A stretch of DNA of 49,822 bases from an uncultured Ruminococcus sp. (GCA_947177755.1 CAMWVV010000002.1:1-49822); one strand, 5' to 3'; shown: positions 35,538 through 44,767, counted from the stretch's first letter. The notes: generated by a model from the sequence alone, not told the origin. Numbers and translations are program-made.

Positions 35538-36994
35538 GAACGCCGTTCACCTCTTTTTTTTATTTTCCGTAAAGCTGTAAAAGTAATTCCTGCTGTCAGC
35601 AAGACAAAAAATATTTTTGCGGAATTTTCTTTCAGAAACACACTTCTGTATTCCTCAAAAGCCTTGTTGTAAAGTTCGGAATTGCCTGCCAGCCTTGCAT
35701 ATTTCATTGAATTTTTATAATCACCTTTTCTGAGAAGTGCAAAAGCCGTGCCGTTATAAGCATAGGTATAATTTCCGTCACGCCTGAGAACTTCGTACCA
35801 TAAATCAAGGGATTCCGCATAATATCCCGTGTTATACATTTCAACCGCTTTGTGTACCGTTTTACCAAATGAAGTTAATGTAAAAACTGTTATATTATTT
35901 TTCCGTGAATCAAGAACATAAATATTTTCCCCTGCCGATTCAATCGCCGACGGACTTTCAAAACCGCCTGTCTGTTCCGCAGAAGTTCCCATAATGAAAA
36001 GCAGATTGCATTCTTCGTCGTACTGAAAAATATGACCCGTACTGAAATCAAGACAATTGATATTTCCGCTCTCAGAAATGTCAATATCACATATGGACGA
36101 ATCAGGTATTTTATAGTGTGAAGTATCATATTTCAGCTTATAGTCACCGAAAGAAACATTTCTTTCCGCAAAAATATTCTTTCCTGCGGAATTAAGTTTT
36201 TTTACCATATCGGACAAAACAGACGACGAGGCAGTACAGGTAAAAATAAAATCGCCTCTTATGTCAAAACCCGTTATTGCGGACGGAACTTGTCTTTTCC
36301 GCCGTGCTTTTTTCTTGTCGGACATGAAAATATTCCTGAAATAATTTACAACAAATTCGGCAGTCGGTTCAACCCTGTTTGCACCGTAAAATCCCATAAA
36401 CTCACCATGCTTACCAAACATTGCACAGCCTGTTGTAATATTTCCGAGAACTGCATATATATTTCCTGCCTTGTCTGCAATTACACGTTTCGGGAGAAAA
36501 GTTTTATTCCGGTCATAAATTTCAGAATCGGGCTTTGTGATTTCAGCAAGTACTTCAGAATCGTGACTGACTAAAAGAATCCTCGAATTTTGTGTATCGG
36601 CTATATAAATAATATCGTCCGAAACAAATACACCTTCGGGTCTGTTAAGGGTCGTGAATGAACCGTCCTGCATTTCAAATTTTTCGTAAACTGCGGAAAC
36701 TTTTTCAAGTCTGCCGTCAATGCTGACAATTCTGTTGTTTCCCGTATCGGCAACATAAAAATTATCACCGTCAAAAAAAATGTCACTCGGTTCACTGAAC
36801 GAATCCACACCTATATCATCACCCGAAACCGTACGATTTGCAATATATCCTGCCTGTGACGGAACTGCATCACCCCAGCAGTCGTAATTATATGAAATGT
36901 AAGGGGAAGCATCTACAGCCGATACGTTTACAATATTTCCGACAACAAAAAACGTAAAAATCAGCATCAAAAATTTTCTTAACATACTTTTCAT
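35534..36994 (-). CDS. Exported NHL-repeat protein with TPR and C-terminal anchor
   Basis: This protein of about 486 residues has a signal peptide. NHL-type beta-propeller blades follow (about 50-360), for example SEPSDIFFDGDNFYVADTGN, RPEGVFVSDDIIYIADTQNS and YVLDSRKNNITVF. A short TPR-like helical part (about 375-440) contains SLDLWYEVLRRDGNYTYAYN. Near the end is a membrane segment IFFVLLTAGITFTAL with a basic cytoplasmic tail. The ATG at 36994 avoids overlap with the permease upstream and follows GAGGGG. It may sense or bind cell-surface glycan; this is inference. Confidence 0.8.
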   Translation of the reverse strand: MKSMLRKFLMLIFTFFVVGNIVNVSAVDASPYISYNYDCWGDAVPSQAGYIANRTVSGDDIGVDSFSEPSDIFFDGDNFYVADTGNNRIVSIDGRLEKVSAVYEKFEMQDGSFTTLNRPEGVFVSDDIIYIADTQNSRILLVSHDSEVLAEITKPDSEIYDRNKTFLPKRVIADKAGNIYAVLGNITTGCAMFGKHGEFMGFYGANRVEPTAEFVVNYFRNIFMSDKKKARRKRQVPSAITGFDIRGDFIFTCTASSSVLSDMVKKLNSAGKNIFAERNVSFGDYKLKYDTSHYKIPDSSICDIDISESGNINCLDFSTGHIFQYDEECNLLFIMGTSAEQTGGFESPSAIESAGENIYVLDSRKNNITVFTLTSFGKTVHKAVEMYNTGYYAESLDLWYEVLRRDGNYTYAYNGTAFALLRKGDYKNSMKYARLAGNSELYNKAFEEYRSVFLKENSAKIFFVLLTAGITFTALRKIKKRGERRS

Positions 36995-37007
36995 GTCCCT
37001 GACCCCT

Positions 37008-37880
37008 CTAATTTCTGATACCCGAATGAGCCATAGTTTCAATTATATGTTTCTGTGCAAACGTAAACACCACAACAGGCGGAACAAGCATAAATACAGC
37101 CGCTGCCATTGCAGTTCCCGCACGTGCAAGACCTGCGGAAGATACTTGATTTACAACGGTCGGAAGAGTCTTATACTGTTCGTGAAACACAAATGCCCCT
37201 GACTGCATATTCCATGACGACTGAAAAGCAAAAATAATAAGTGTCATGAGGGCAGGTTTCTGATTAGGCATGACAATCTGCCAGCATATCCGAAAAAGCC
37301 CCGCACCATCTGTCTTTGCTGATTCTATTATTGAATCGGGTATCTGACTTATTGACTGTTTCATGAGAAAAAGTCCCATAGGCGATGCTACTGACGGCAG
37401 AATTATTGCAAGTAAGCTGTCAATAAGATTCAGTTTTGCAAGCACCATATACTGCATTATATATATAACATTACTCTGATAAAGAAGTGCAATCACTATT
37501 ATACTGTTAATCAGTTTTCTTCCTGCAAACTGACATTTTGCAAGAACAAATGCCGACATTGAAATAAATATACACTGTAACACCGTAACCGAAACAGTAA
37601 CCGTTATACTATTAAATACATATCTTGAAAACGGCACTCTGTTCTGCCTTATAATTTCAAACATATCACTGAAATTTTTCATAGTCGGACGCAGTGTGTA
37701 TAATTTCGGCGGAAATACAAAAAGTTCCTCAACAGGTTTCACCGACATCACAACAATAAGATAAACAGGAAAAAACATGAAAATTCCCAGTACCGAGAGA
37801 AACAGAAATATTAAAACAGTACTTCCTTTTTTTTGTCCTGACTGCCTGCATGAAGCCTTGTTTTTTCTGATATGCAACAT
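37008..37880 (-). CDS. Carbohydrate ABC transporter permease, MalG type (pair 1)
   Basis: This 290-residue permease has six membrane segments, the first LIFLFLSVLGIFMFFPVYLI. The EAA loop reads IIESAKTDGAGLFRICWQIV. It starts 12 bases after the MalF-type gene and is followed by the NHL gene. It pairs with the product of 37893-38786. Confidence 0.92.
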   Translation of the reverse strand: MLHIRKNKASCRQSGQKKGSTVLIFLFLSVLGIFMFFPVYLIVVMSVKPVEELFVFPPKLYTLRPTMKNFSDMFEIIRQNRVPFSRYVFNSITVTVSVTVLQCIFISMSAFVLAKCQFAGRKLINSIIVIALLYQSNVIYIMQYMVLAKLNLIDSLLAIILPSVASPMGLFLMKQSISQIPDSIIESAKTDGAGLFRICWQIVMPNQKPALMTLIIFAFQSSWNMQSGAFVFHEQYKTLPTVVNQVSSAGLARAGTAMAAAVFMLVPPVVVFTFAQKHIIETMAHSGIRN

Positions 37881-37892
37881 TTCCGTATCTCC

Positions 37893-38786
37893 TCAGTCCG
37901 TATATTTGCCGAGAAATCTGCTTATAACGCTGTTGACTGCATACATTATTATAAAAAGTATCATGCATATTGCGGAAGCATACCCCATTTCATAGCGAAC
38001 CCAGCCGTAATCATAAGCATGGGTCATGATAGTATGCGCCTTATAGTCCGTACTCGGAAAACCCACAATATTCTGTATTACCGTTCCGACGGTAAATGAA
38101 CTTACAATCTGCAATACAGATGCAAACATCAAATGTGGTTTCATTGACGGAATAACTATGTATATAAGTTCCTGCCACCTGTTGCTTATGCCCTCAACCG
38201 CCCCTGCTTCGTACATAGAGCGGTCTATATTCTGCAAACCTGCACGCATGGCAAGAAATCCTGCTCCGAGTGAAAGCCAGAGCTGTACAATAATTGCCGT
38301 TACAAGTACATAATTACCGTCAGTAAGCCACTGTACAGGAGATGTTACAATTCCGATATTTATAAGAAAAGAATTTATATAGCCGTTTATGTCACCGCTG
38401 AAAATTATTCTCCATACAGAATATACATTTGCCATTGACGGAATATAAAATATAAGTGTGAAAAACGTTCTCAGTACCGACGGCATTTCATTTATCAGCC
38501 ATGCAATCAGAAAACAAAGCACAAAGCTTACAGGACCTGTAAAAAATACAAATATAATTGTAACTCTTATTGACTTTATGAAAATTTTGTCGGAAAGAAA
38601 AAGAGCGGTGTAATTTGAAAGTCCTGTAAATTTCGGTGACTGTACCATATTGAAATCCGTGAATCCAATCGGCACGGACATAAGAACAGGTACAACCGTA
38701 AATATAAAAAAGAGAATCATAAAGGGTGCAAGCATAATATAACATTCTCTGTTTTTCACGACTTCCGAAAATATTTTTTTCAACAA
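37893..38786 (-). CDS. Carbohydrate ABC transporter permease, MalF type (pair 1)
   Basis: This 297-residue permease begins with a membrane segment YIMLAPFMILFFIFTVVPVL. It has the EAA loop YEAGAVEGISNRWQELIYI, followed by VIPSMKPHLMFASVL. The start is TTG, seven bases after GGAGAG that lies inside the end of the solute-binding protein gene; a second TTG follows directly. It is translationally coupled to the solute-binding protein. Confidence 0.92.
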   Translation of the reverse strand: MLKKIFSEVVKNRECYIMLAPFMILFFIFTVVPVLMSVPIGFTDFNMVQSPKFTGLSNYTALFLSDKIFIKSIRVTIIFVFFTGPVSFVLCFLIAWLINEMPSVLRTFFTLIFYIPSMANVYSVWRIIFSGDINGYINSFLINIGIVTSPVQWLTDGNYVLVTAIIVQLWLSLGAGFLAMRAGLQNIDRSMYEAGAVEGISNRWQELIYIVIPSMKPHLMFASVLQIVSSFTVGTVIQNIVGFPSTDYKAHTIMTHAYDYGWVRYEMGYASAICMILFIIMYAVNSVISRFLGKYTD

Positions 38787-38788
38787 CG

Positions 38789-41701
38789 CTATTCTCTCCT
38801 TTCTTCACTGATATTTTCCTGCTTTCTGGAAATTTCGTCGTTTATATCACGGTTGTACCAAAGAAGTGTATCACGGGGGTTTTCATGCCCGTTGACCACT
38901 TCCCTGAAAGCGTTCATGATATTTCTTGTGACAGCATACGACGACGGTATGACAGGTATTTCCTCCAGTTCTTCACGCTGGTCAAAAAGCCTTGAAAGTT
39001 CGCTGTCCGACCATGAAAGATGTTTAAGAGCTTCGGTATTTGCCGTGTTGAAACGTCCCATTGTGCCAAGAAGTCCCTCAATCTGATTTCCGTAATGAAT
39101 CTGTGTGTCTGTGTCCGTGAACCACTTTATAAATTCCCAAGCATTTTGGATATTTTCCGTCTTTCTGAAAATAACTGCTCCTGAAGTGTTGGAATTTACA
39201 GCATGAGAAAGAGTACCGTTATTTTCAGTGGCAGGAACAGGACAGAAATCCCACAGACCTCTTATTTCGGGAGCGACATATGAAAGCTGATTAAAAAAAG
39301 TATAGTCCGAAACAACAAGCGGATACTCTCCTGTTCTGAAACGGCTGAAAGCGTCGAATGACTGTTCAAAGCTGTATTCTGTGTAGAAGTCCGTCCACTG
39401 TTCAAAAGCCTCGACCGCCTCCGCAGAATCAAAGACGGATTTTTTCTTGTCCTGATTATAATAATTTTTTCCTTTTTGCAGTAACAGCATTGCAAAAGTA
39501 TGCCCTGTTTCAGTTGACGGCGAAATGTCCGACGACGGCAGAACCAGTCCGACAGACATATAATTCCTTTGAAGAGACGGAAGCATATCAATTAAATTTC
39601 CCCATGTTTCAGGCGGAGAAGTGTAACCAAGCTCCGTAAGAATATCGGTGCGGTAAAAAAGCATCGGAAAACTTTGTGTTATCGGCAGACCATACACACC
39701 GCCGTTGTATTCATAGTGGGTCATGGCGTTTTTCTGAAAACGTCCCGTAACTTCCTGATAGTCGTCAAACTGCGAAACGTCAACAAGTAAATCACGGACG
39801 GCAAGGTTAACAGGATATTCGCCACCCAGAAACAATGCAATGTCAGGACCTTTTCCCGCAAGCGAAGCTTCAACTATTCCGCCGTCCACAAGACTTACAG
39901 AAACGGGAATGCCTGTATTACGAATAAAATCGTCCGTCATTTCCTTTACGGTCTGAGCCTGCTCACGTCCGAGATTAACCCATACATTAATTGCTTTTTC
40001 ACCTGTAACGTCGGAGAGCGTTGAATAGTCCTCAAAAAAAGACCCGAAAAATGACTTTATACCAAACCACAGTGATTTGAAAAAATTACTTCTGTATTCT
40101 GAAAAATCAACACCTGCCGTTGCAAATTCAATGTAGTCTATTTCAAGCGGCTGGTCACGGCATTCTCTTATCCACGACGAAACAGAAGTTATATTTTCTT
40201 TAATCTGTGAAAGATAAAGCGGAATTTTCAGCGGTTTTTTAATACACTTATCAAGAATTACCGTCATTCTTTCAATAGTTACAGCCTCCGAACCCGATAC
40301 CCCTGAAAGACTTTCAATACCATTCTGAACGTCTTTGAGTTCCGACGAAATACGACTTAATTCGTCAAGAAGTTCGGGAATTTTTTCATGCACATAATAA
40401 TCTGTGTACTTGTCGGGTGAAGGACCTGTAATCATGAGAATTTTTCTGTAATATGTATTTAGTTCAGAAACAATATTTTCAAGTTTACGTATATAATCTC
40501 CGATTTCACCCGTAACACATTCCATTGTGAAAGTATGGTCACAGTCTGCCGTAAGCCATATATATATACTTCCTCCGTCCGATTCTGGACATACTAAATT
40601 CCAGTCGTTATCATAGCAAAATTTAACCTGATTCAGTTCTTCACAAGGCACTTTTCCGTCTAAATATATACGCCTGTTTGAATAAAACCCTCTCATCTGA
40701 TTCTGTCGGTACTTTATTCCGATTTTATACCAGCCGTCACTTTTTATATGTTCCTTTTTTATAATCCATGTGGCAGACTGCAATGCCTTTTTCCAGTTTC
40801 CAGCACCGAAAGTATTGTATACTAATTTTACAGGGTCAGACGGCGAAACAAGATAATCCGTATTTTCATAAGTCGGAAAAAGTGTCGAATCAGATTTATA
40901 TATTGCATTTTCACCCTCTATTCTGAAAATATTTTCCGTATCTGAAAAAACATCGGCAGAACCTTTATACTCACTGTACGACGGTAATTTTTCGGGATTA
41001 TAGAATTTAAAGCTGTCAATTACAAATTCAGCTTTTTCAGATTCAAAAGTTATTTCATGCGTCCCCTTTTCAAGATAAAAAAAGAGCGGTTCACTGAAAA
41101 GTCCGTCAATGTCATTAAAATCACTGTTCTGCCACATTCCATGCTGAACCTGCGGAGAACGAACCTGATTACCGTGCGAATCCGTGTAAATATCTTTTTC
41201 GTTGACCCATACCCTGTTAAGAGTTATCCGTGAAGCCGTATCATACGGAATTTCACCGTCAATACTCATTGAAAATTCTATTTCCGAACAGTCCGACTCA
41301 ATCGGAAAATAAGTCATATTCACACAATAAACGCCCGTTTCCTCAACATCTATATTGTAGGAAATTTTTCCGCCACTACTTTCCCATATCAGCACATTGT
41401 CTTCCATACTGTAACTGCCTGTGGAAAAATTTCCGTTTTCTGCGGAAACATAATCTTTTCCGAAAACTTCAATAACCTTGTCGGGACGGTTTTCCAAACA
41501 GTACAAATCATAATAGTCACTGTATGAAATACGTTCCATATCTTCTGTATCAATGCGGTAATAATCATCATGCATAGCTGAAACGGTTTCGGCTGATACA
41601 TTGAAATTTTCTTCCGCAAATGCCGAAAGTATACCGTTTCCCGACAAGACAGCAAACGACATTACACATGACAACAGAACAAGCCAGAATTTCTTTATCA
41701 A
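38789..41701 (-). CDS. Very large sugar solute-binding protein with N-terminal beta modules
   Basis: This exported protein of about 970 residues has a family 1 solute-binding domain only in its last 400 residues (from KAINVWVNLGREQAQTVKEM; GPDIALFLGGEYPVNLAVRD; GVYGLPITQSFPMLFYRTDI; WEFIKWFTDTDTQIHYGNQI). Before it are a signal peptide, two beta-rich modules resembling carbohydrate-binding folds (about 75-235 and 255-400) and a helical linker (about 405-545). The start is TTG at 41701, seven bases after AGGTGA; the -10 box of the promoter lies upstream of it and excludes an earlier start. First gene of the operon. Confidence 0.9.
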   Translation of the reverse strand: MIKKFWLVLLSCVMSFAVLSGNGILSAFAEENFNVSAETVSAMHDDYYRIDTEDMERISYSDYYDLYCLENRPDKVIEVFGKDYVSAENGNFSTGSYSMEDNVLIWESSGGKISYNIDVEETGVYCVNMTYFPIESDCSEIEFSMSIDGEIPYDTASRITLNRVWVNEKDIYTDSHGNQVRSPQVQHGMWQNSDFNDIDGLFSEPLFFYLEKGTHEITFESEKAEFVIDSFKFYNPEKLPSYSEYKGSADVFSDTENIFRIEGENAIYKSDSTLFPTYENTDYLVSPSDPVKLVYNTFGAGNWKKALQSATWIIKKEHIKSDGWYKIGIKYRQNQMRGFYSNRRIYLDGKVPCEELNQVKFCYDNDWNLVCPESDGGSIYIWLTADCDHTFTMECVTGEIGDYIRKLENIVSELNTYYRKILMITGPSPDKYTDYYVHEKIPELLDELSRISSELKDVQNGIESLSGVSGSEAVTIERMTVILDKCIKKPLKIPLYLSQIKENITSVSSWIRECRDQPLEIDYIEFATAGVDFSEYRSNFFKSLWFGIKSFFGSFFEDYSTLSDVTGEKAINVWVNLGREQAQTVKEMTDDFIRNTGIPVSVSLVDGGIVEASLAGKGPDIALFLGGEYPVNLAVRDLLVDVSQFDDYQEVTGRFQKNAMTHYEYNGGVYGLPITQSFPMLFYRTDILTELGYTSPPETWGNLIDMLPSLQRNYMSVGLVLPSSDISPSTETGHTFAMLLLQKGKNYYNQDKKKSVFDSAEAVEAFEQWTDFYTEYSFEQSFDAFSRFRTGEYPLVVSDYTFFNQLSYVAPEIRGLWDFCPVPATENNGTLSHAVNSNTSGAVIFRKTENIQNAWEFIKWFTDTDTQIHYGNQIEGLLGTMGRFNTANTEALKHLSWSDSELSRLFDQREELEEIPVIPSSYAVTRNIMNAFREVVNGHENPRDTLLWYNRDINDEISRKQENISEERRE

Positions 41702-41730
41702 TAATAAATCACCTGCATTTCTATAAAACA

Positions 41731-41759
41731 AGTATATCAATTTTGTTGCGGACTGTCAA
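41731..41759 (-). promoter_or_regulatory. Promoter of the double-permease sugar operon
   Basis: On the minus strand a perfect TTGACA (41754-41759), 17-bp spacer with extended TGA and TATACT (41731-41736). The predicted transcript starts about 25 bases before the TTG start codon. It immediately follows the XRE gene terminator. Confidence 0.85.
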
Positions 41760-41773
41760 GGATTATCCGACAT

Positions 41774-41801
41774 CAAAAAAGACGGTTTTCCGCAAACCGC
41801 C
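41774..41801 (-). terminator. Terminator of the small XRE gene
   Basis: On the minus strand GGCGGTTT / AAACCGTC (8 bp with one G-T pair, 5-base loop) is followed by TTTTTT. It lies 7 bases after the XRE stop codon and separates it from the sugar operon promoter. Confidence 0.82.
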
Positions 41802-41808
41802 CTTTGAA

Positions 41809-42138
41809 TTATTCTGCCGAGAATTTTTTTATTTCCTCCTGTACAATGCGTTCCATATCACATATGACTTTATATTTTGCACGGTCTGGAGTAAGCCTGT
41901 AGAGTTCAACAAGCTGTTTTTCGTCACTGTTCAGGTCGCTCCTGAACTCCCCGAGAAGTATATAATCAATTGAAGTATTAAGATAGTCGGCGATTTTCAT
42001 AAGAATATCACCTTTCGGAAGCTGACCTTTTTTCCAGTTTCCCGTACTTCCTGTGCTTATATCCAACTTGCTGAGCATATTTGTTACAGTAGTTCCTCTT
42101 TCCTTACAAATCCCACGTAATCTTTCGTAAAAATCCAT
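41809..42138 (-). CDS. Small XRE-family regulator
   Basis: This 109-residue protein is mostly a Cro/C1-type helix-turn-helix (about 4-60): FYERLRGICKERGTTVTNML, SKLDISTGSTGNWKKGQLPK, GDILMKIADYLNTSIDYILL. A short helical tail follows. The start at 42138 (MDFYERL) follows GGAGG by seven bases; the upstream in-frame ATGs lack a ribosome binding site. It is just upstream of the sugar operon on the same strand, with its own terminator, so control of that operon is possible but not shown. A loose dyad TTTGTAAA-CA-TTTCACAAA lies at 42156-42174. Confidence 0.87.
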   Translation of the reverse strand: MDFYERLRGICKERGTTVTNMLSKLDISTGSTGNWKKGQLPKGDILMKIADYLNTSIDYILLGEFRSDLNSDEKQLVELYRLTPDRAKYKVICDMERIVQEEIKKFSAE

Positions 42139-42198
42139 AAATATAACCTCCATATTTTGTAAACATTTCACAAACTTATTTGAAAACGCAAATTCTGC

Positions 42199-42226
42199 TT
42201 GACTTTTTCATTGCAATGAGTATAAT
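42199..42226 (+). promoter_or_regulatory. Plus-strand promoter with no gene for about 430 bases
   Basis: TTGACT (42199-42204), 16-bp spacer and a perfect TATAAT (42221-42226) point toward the NatAB genes, but the AT-rich stretch 42230-42590 holds no convincing coding region. A 9-bp perfect hairpin GTGATTTTT / AAAAATCAC lies at 42425-42447. It could yield a small RNA or a long 5' leader. Confidence 0.5.
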
Positions 42227-42592
42227 ATAATTATAGGCATAAAATATAAAAATATATCAGCTTAACTATATATTATATCATAATCTGACTTTTTCTGCAA
42301 TAAAATTGTCGGATTTTGTTATAATTTATCAATAGCAAATTCTAAACAGGCAAAATGTTTTTGTGTATATATCCAGTTATATAAAATAAGAAAGGTGTGT
42401 TTTTGTTGTATAAATCAGAAAACAGTGATTTTTTCTGCAAAAATCACATAGATTTGATATATTAAAATAAAAGTATTTACTGTATTTATGTTGGAAGTAT
42501 TTTTTATAATTGAAATTTGTATATTTTCAATAACAAACAGTGAAATCCATATAGCAGGAAATAACAGTTTATTTAATCTTATTATAAAACTA

Positions 42593-42621
42593 TTGACAAA
42601 CGGAAAAAATTGTGATATCAT
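42593..42621 (+). promoter_or_regulatory. Promoter of the NatAB-type exporter
   Basis: Perfect TTGACA (42593-42598), 17-bp spacer with extended TGA and TATCAT (42616-42621), about 45 bases before the natA-like start. Confidence 0.85.
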
Positions 42622-42633
42622 ATTGATATCACA
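42611..42633. promoter_or_regulatory. Perfect 10-bp dyad operator over the -10 box
   Basis: TGTGATATCA, TAT, TGATATCACA: two perfect 10-base arms covering the -10 box and start site. A third partial copy, TTGTGATA, follows at 42635-42642. The position is that of a repressor operator; the spacing fits a dimeric winged-helix regulator (GntR/YtrA or MarR type). No such regulator gene is adjacent. Confidence 0.75.
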
Positions 42634-42665
42634 TTGTGATAATATTTTTAAAGGAGAAAATCAAT

Positions 42666-43406
42666 ATGCAAAAAGTCCTTGAAGTAAAGGGACTTACCAA
42701 GCAGTATACAAAAGTACTTGCTGCGGATAACGTTTCTTTCGACATAGGCGAAGGGGAAATATTTGCCCTTATCGGTCCTAACGGTGCAGGAAAAACAACC
42801 ACAATCAGAATGATTTCAACGCTTCTGAAAGCAACTTCTGGTGATGCTGTAATAGACGGTCACAGCATAAACAAAGAACCCGAAAAGGTAAGAGAATGTA
42901 TTACATATCTGCCTGACGAAGCAGGTGCTTACAAGAATATGACAGGTGCAAACTATCTTAAATTCATGGCTGGTCTTTTCTATACTGACCCGAATAAGAT
43001 TATTGAATGTGTGAACCGTGCAAAAGAAATCTGCGGACTTGGTGAAAGACTTAACGACAAAATAGGCAGTTACAGCAGAGGTATGATTAGAAAACTTCTT
43101 CTTTCAAGAGCTGTTATGACAAAACCAAAGCTTGCTATTCTTGACGAACCAACCAGCGGTCTTGATGTAATAAACGCAATAGAAATCCGCAAGATGATAA
43201 AAAAACTCGCAGAAGAAGAGGGTATGTCTTTTCTGCTTTCTTCACACAATATGCTTGAAATTGAATTTGTTTCCGACCGTGTGGGAATTATAGCAAAGGG
43301 GCATCTTATGGTAACGGGTACTGGAGAAGAACTCAAAAAGCGTTACAACGCTCCGAATCTTGAAGAAGTTTTTGAAAGGGTGGTGATTGAGAATGAAATT
43401 CATTAA
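42666..43406 (+). CDS. ABC transporter ATP-binding protein, NatA type
   Basis: This 246-residue ATPase has Walker A GPNGAGKTT (37-45), the signature YSRGMIRKLLLSRAV, Walker B LAILDEPTSGLD and a switch histidine in LLSSHNMLEIE. It is most like NatA and other ABC-2 type export ATPases. The ATG at 42666 follows AAAGGAG; an in-frame ATG ten codons earlier lies upstream of that site, within the promoter's start region. The stop overlaps the permease gene by 14 bases. Confidence 0.95.
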   Translation: MQKVLEVKGLTKQYTKVLAADNVSFDIGEGEIFALIGPNGAGKTTTIRMISTLLKATSGDAVIDGHSINKEPEKVRECITYLPDEAGAYKNMTGANYLKFMAGLFYTDPNKIIECVNRAKEICGLGERLNDKIGSYSRGMIRKLLLSRAVMTKPKLAILDEPTSGLDVINAIEIRKMIKKLAEEEGMSFLLSSHNMLEIEFVSDRVGIIAKGHLMVTGTGEELKKRYNAPNLEEVFERVVIENEIH

Positions 43407-44730
43407 CCTGCTCCAGAAAGAACTTAAGGAACTTATAAACGCACAGATGATTTTAAGTCTTGCGTTAATAATGTTAATACTTATGTTTGTCGGCAACATA
43501 ACCAAAGGTGCTATTAACGACACAATAGAAGAATCAAATAATCCGAAAATCAATATAAGCGACCGTGATGATACCGATTTTACAAAAAGTCTGATAGAAG
43601 TGCTTAAAAGCACGGGGGCAAAAGTAACGGAGTTTGATACGGAAGGCGACGACTATGCTGACATTCTCAAAACAAACGACATTAAAAATCTCGTCATTCT
43701 GCCCGAGGGATTTACTGAAACTATTGAAAACAATGAACGTCCTGAAGTTCTTACCGTTTCAAGAATGACATCAGCGTCTGCAATGTCCAATATGTCAGCA
43801 GGAAATTCAGGGGCGGTTGCATTGATTCAGAGTAGTATTGCCAACACTATTGCATCAAATATGGGAATCACTCCAGAAGAACTTGAACTTATAGAAAATC
43901 CCGTTGTATTGCAGGACAACACAGTAGTTGACGATAAATCAACAGCAACTTCAATTGACAATATATTGAATAAAGTTATGATGCAGAATATGATTCTTCC
44001 GATTATTGTATTTCTTCTTATCATGATGACTTCACAGTCCCTTATCAGTTCAATTTCAAACGAAAAAATTGACAAGACACTTGAAACACTTCTTTCTTCA
44101 CCTGTATCAAGAACATCAATTATAACTGCAAAAATGCTTGCTGCCGCCGTCGTGGCTCTTATAAACGCAGCAGTTTACATGGTAGGGTTTTCAAAATTCA
44201 TTCAGGGTGCGTCTACTGAGGCAGTGAGTGAAATAGCATCAGATGTTATGGGAAACTATGTTTCGGTTGACGATGCTATAAAACAGCTTGGTCTTTCGTT
44301 ATCAGTAGGAGATTATGTACTTGTCGGCTTACAGCTTTTCCTTACTATAATGATATGTCTTGCCGTTTCCATCATGCTCGGAGCGTTGGTCAACGACACA
44401 AAGTCGTCACAGACCGTTATCATGCCAATCATGGTACTTGCAATGGTTCCTTACATAATTTCAATGATATCGGACATCAACACTCTTCCTATGGCAGTAA
44501 GAATTATTGTGTACGCTATACCGTTTACACACACATTCTCGGGTATATCAAATCTCATGTTCGGAAATGACATTATTTTCATATGCGGTCTTGTATATCA
44601 GGTAATTGTATTTTTTATATGTATGTTCTTTGCACTCCGCCTGTTCAATTCAGACAAGATTCTTACAATATCACTCAATTTCGGGCAGAAGTCAAAATAC
44701 AACAGAAAAAAATCCGTCAGCAAAGACTGA
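43393..44730 (+). CDS. ABC-2 type permease, NatB type
   Basis: This 445-residue permease has a first membrane segment near 15-35 (QMILSLALIMLILMFVGNIT). A large extracytoplasmic domain follows (about 40-195), then five or six segments in the C-terminal half (for example MILPIIVFLLIMMTSQSLIS). SNEKIDKTLETLLSSPVSRT is the typical motif of NatB/YhaP-like exporters. It pairs with the upstream ATPase. The substrate is unknown; sodium, a peptide or a drug are usual for the family. Confidence 0.93.
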   Translation: MKFINLLQKELKELINAQMILSLALIMLILMFVGNITKGAINDTIEESNNPKINISDRDDTDFTKSLIEVLKSTGAKVTEFDTEGDDYADILKTNDIKNLVILPEGFTETIENNERPEVLTVSRMTSASAMSNMSAGNSGAVALIQSSIANTIASNMGITPEELELIENPVVLQDNTVVDDKSTATSIDNILNKVMMQNMILPIIVFLLIMMTSQSLISSISNEKIDKTLETLLSSPVSRTSIITAKMLAAAVVALINAAVYMVGFSKFIQGASTEAVSEIASDVMGNYVSVDDAIKQLGLSLSVGDYVLVGLQLFLTIMICLAVSIMLGALVNDTKSSQTVIMPIMVLAMVPYIISMISDINTLPMAVRIIVYAIPFTHTFSGISNLMFGNDIIFICGLVYQVIVFFICMFFALRLFNSDKILTISLNFGQKSKYNRKKSVSKD

Positions 44731-44731
44731 T

Positions 44732-44767
44732 AAAAACGGACGTTCTGAAAATGAACGTCCGTTTTTT
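44732..44767. terminator. Bidirectional terminator between NatB and the dockerin protease
   Basis: A perfect stem of at least 13 bp (AAAACGGACGTTC at 44733-44745 with 44753-44765), with A run left and T run right, lies between convergent genes. Confidence 0.93.

Noticed and set aside
35166-35672. A 168-codon plus-strand frame opposite the YIP1-like and NHL genes
   Set aside because: It lies wholly antisense to two well-supported genes, with no promoter or ribosome binding site.
42488-42682. A 64-codon frame upstream of the NatA-like gene
   Set aside because: It runs through the promoter and operator of the exporter and has no ribosome binding site; the composition is that of AT-rich non-coding DNA.
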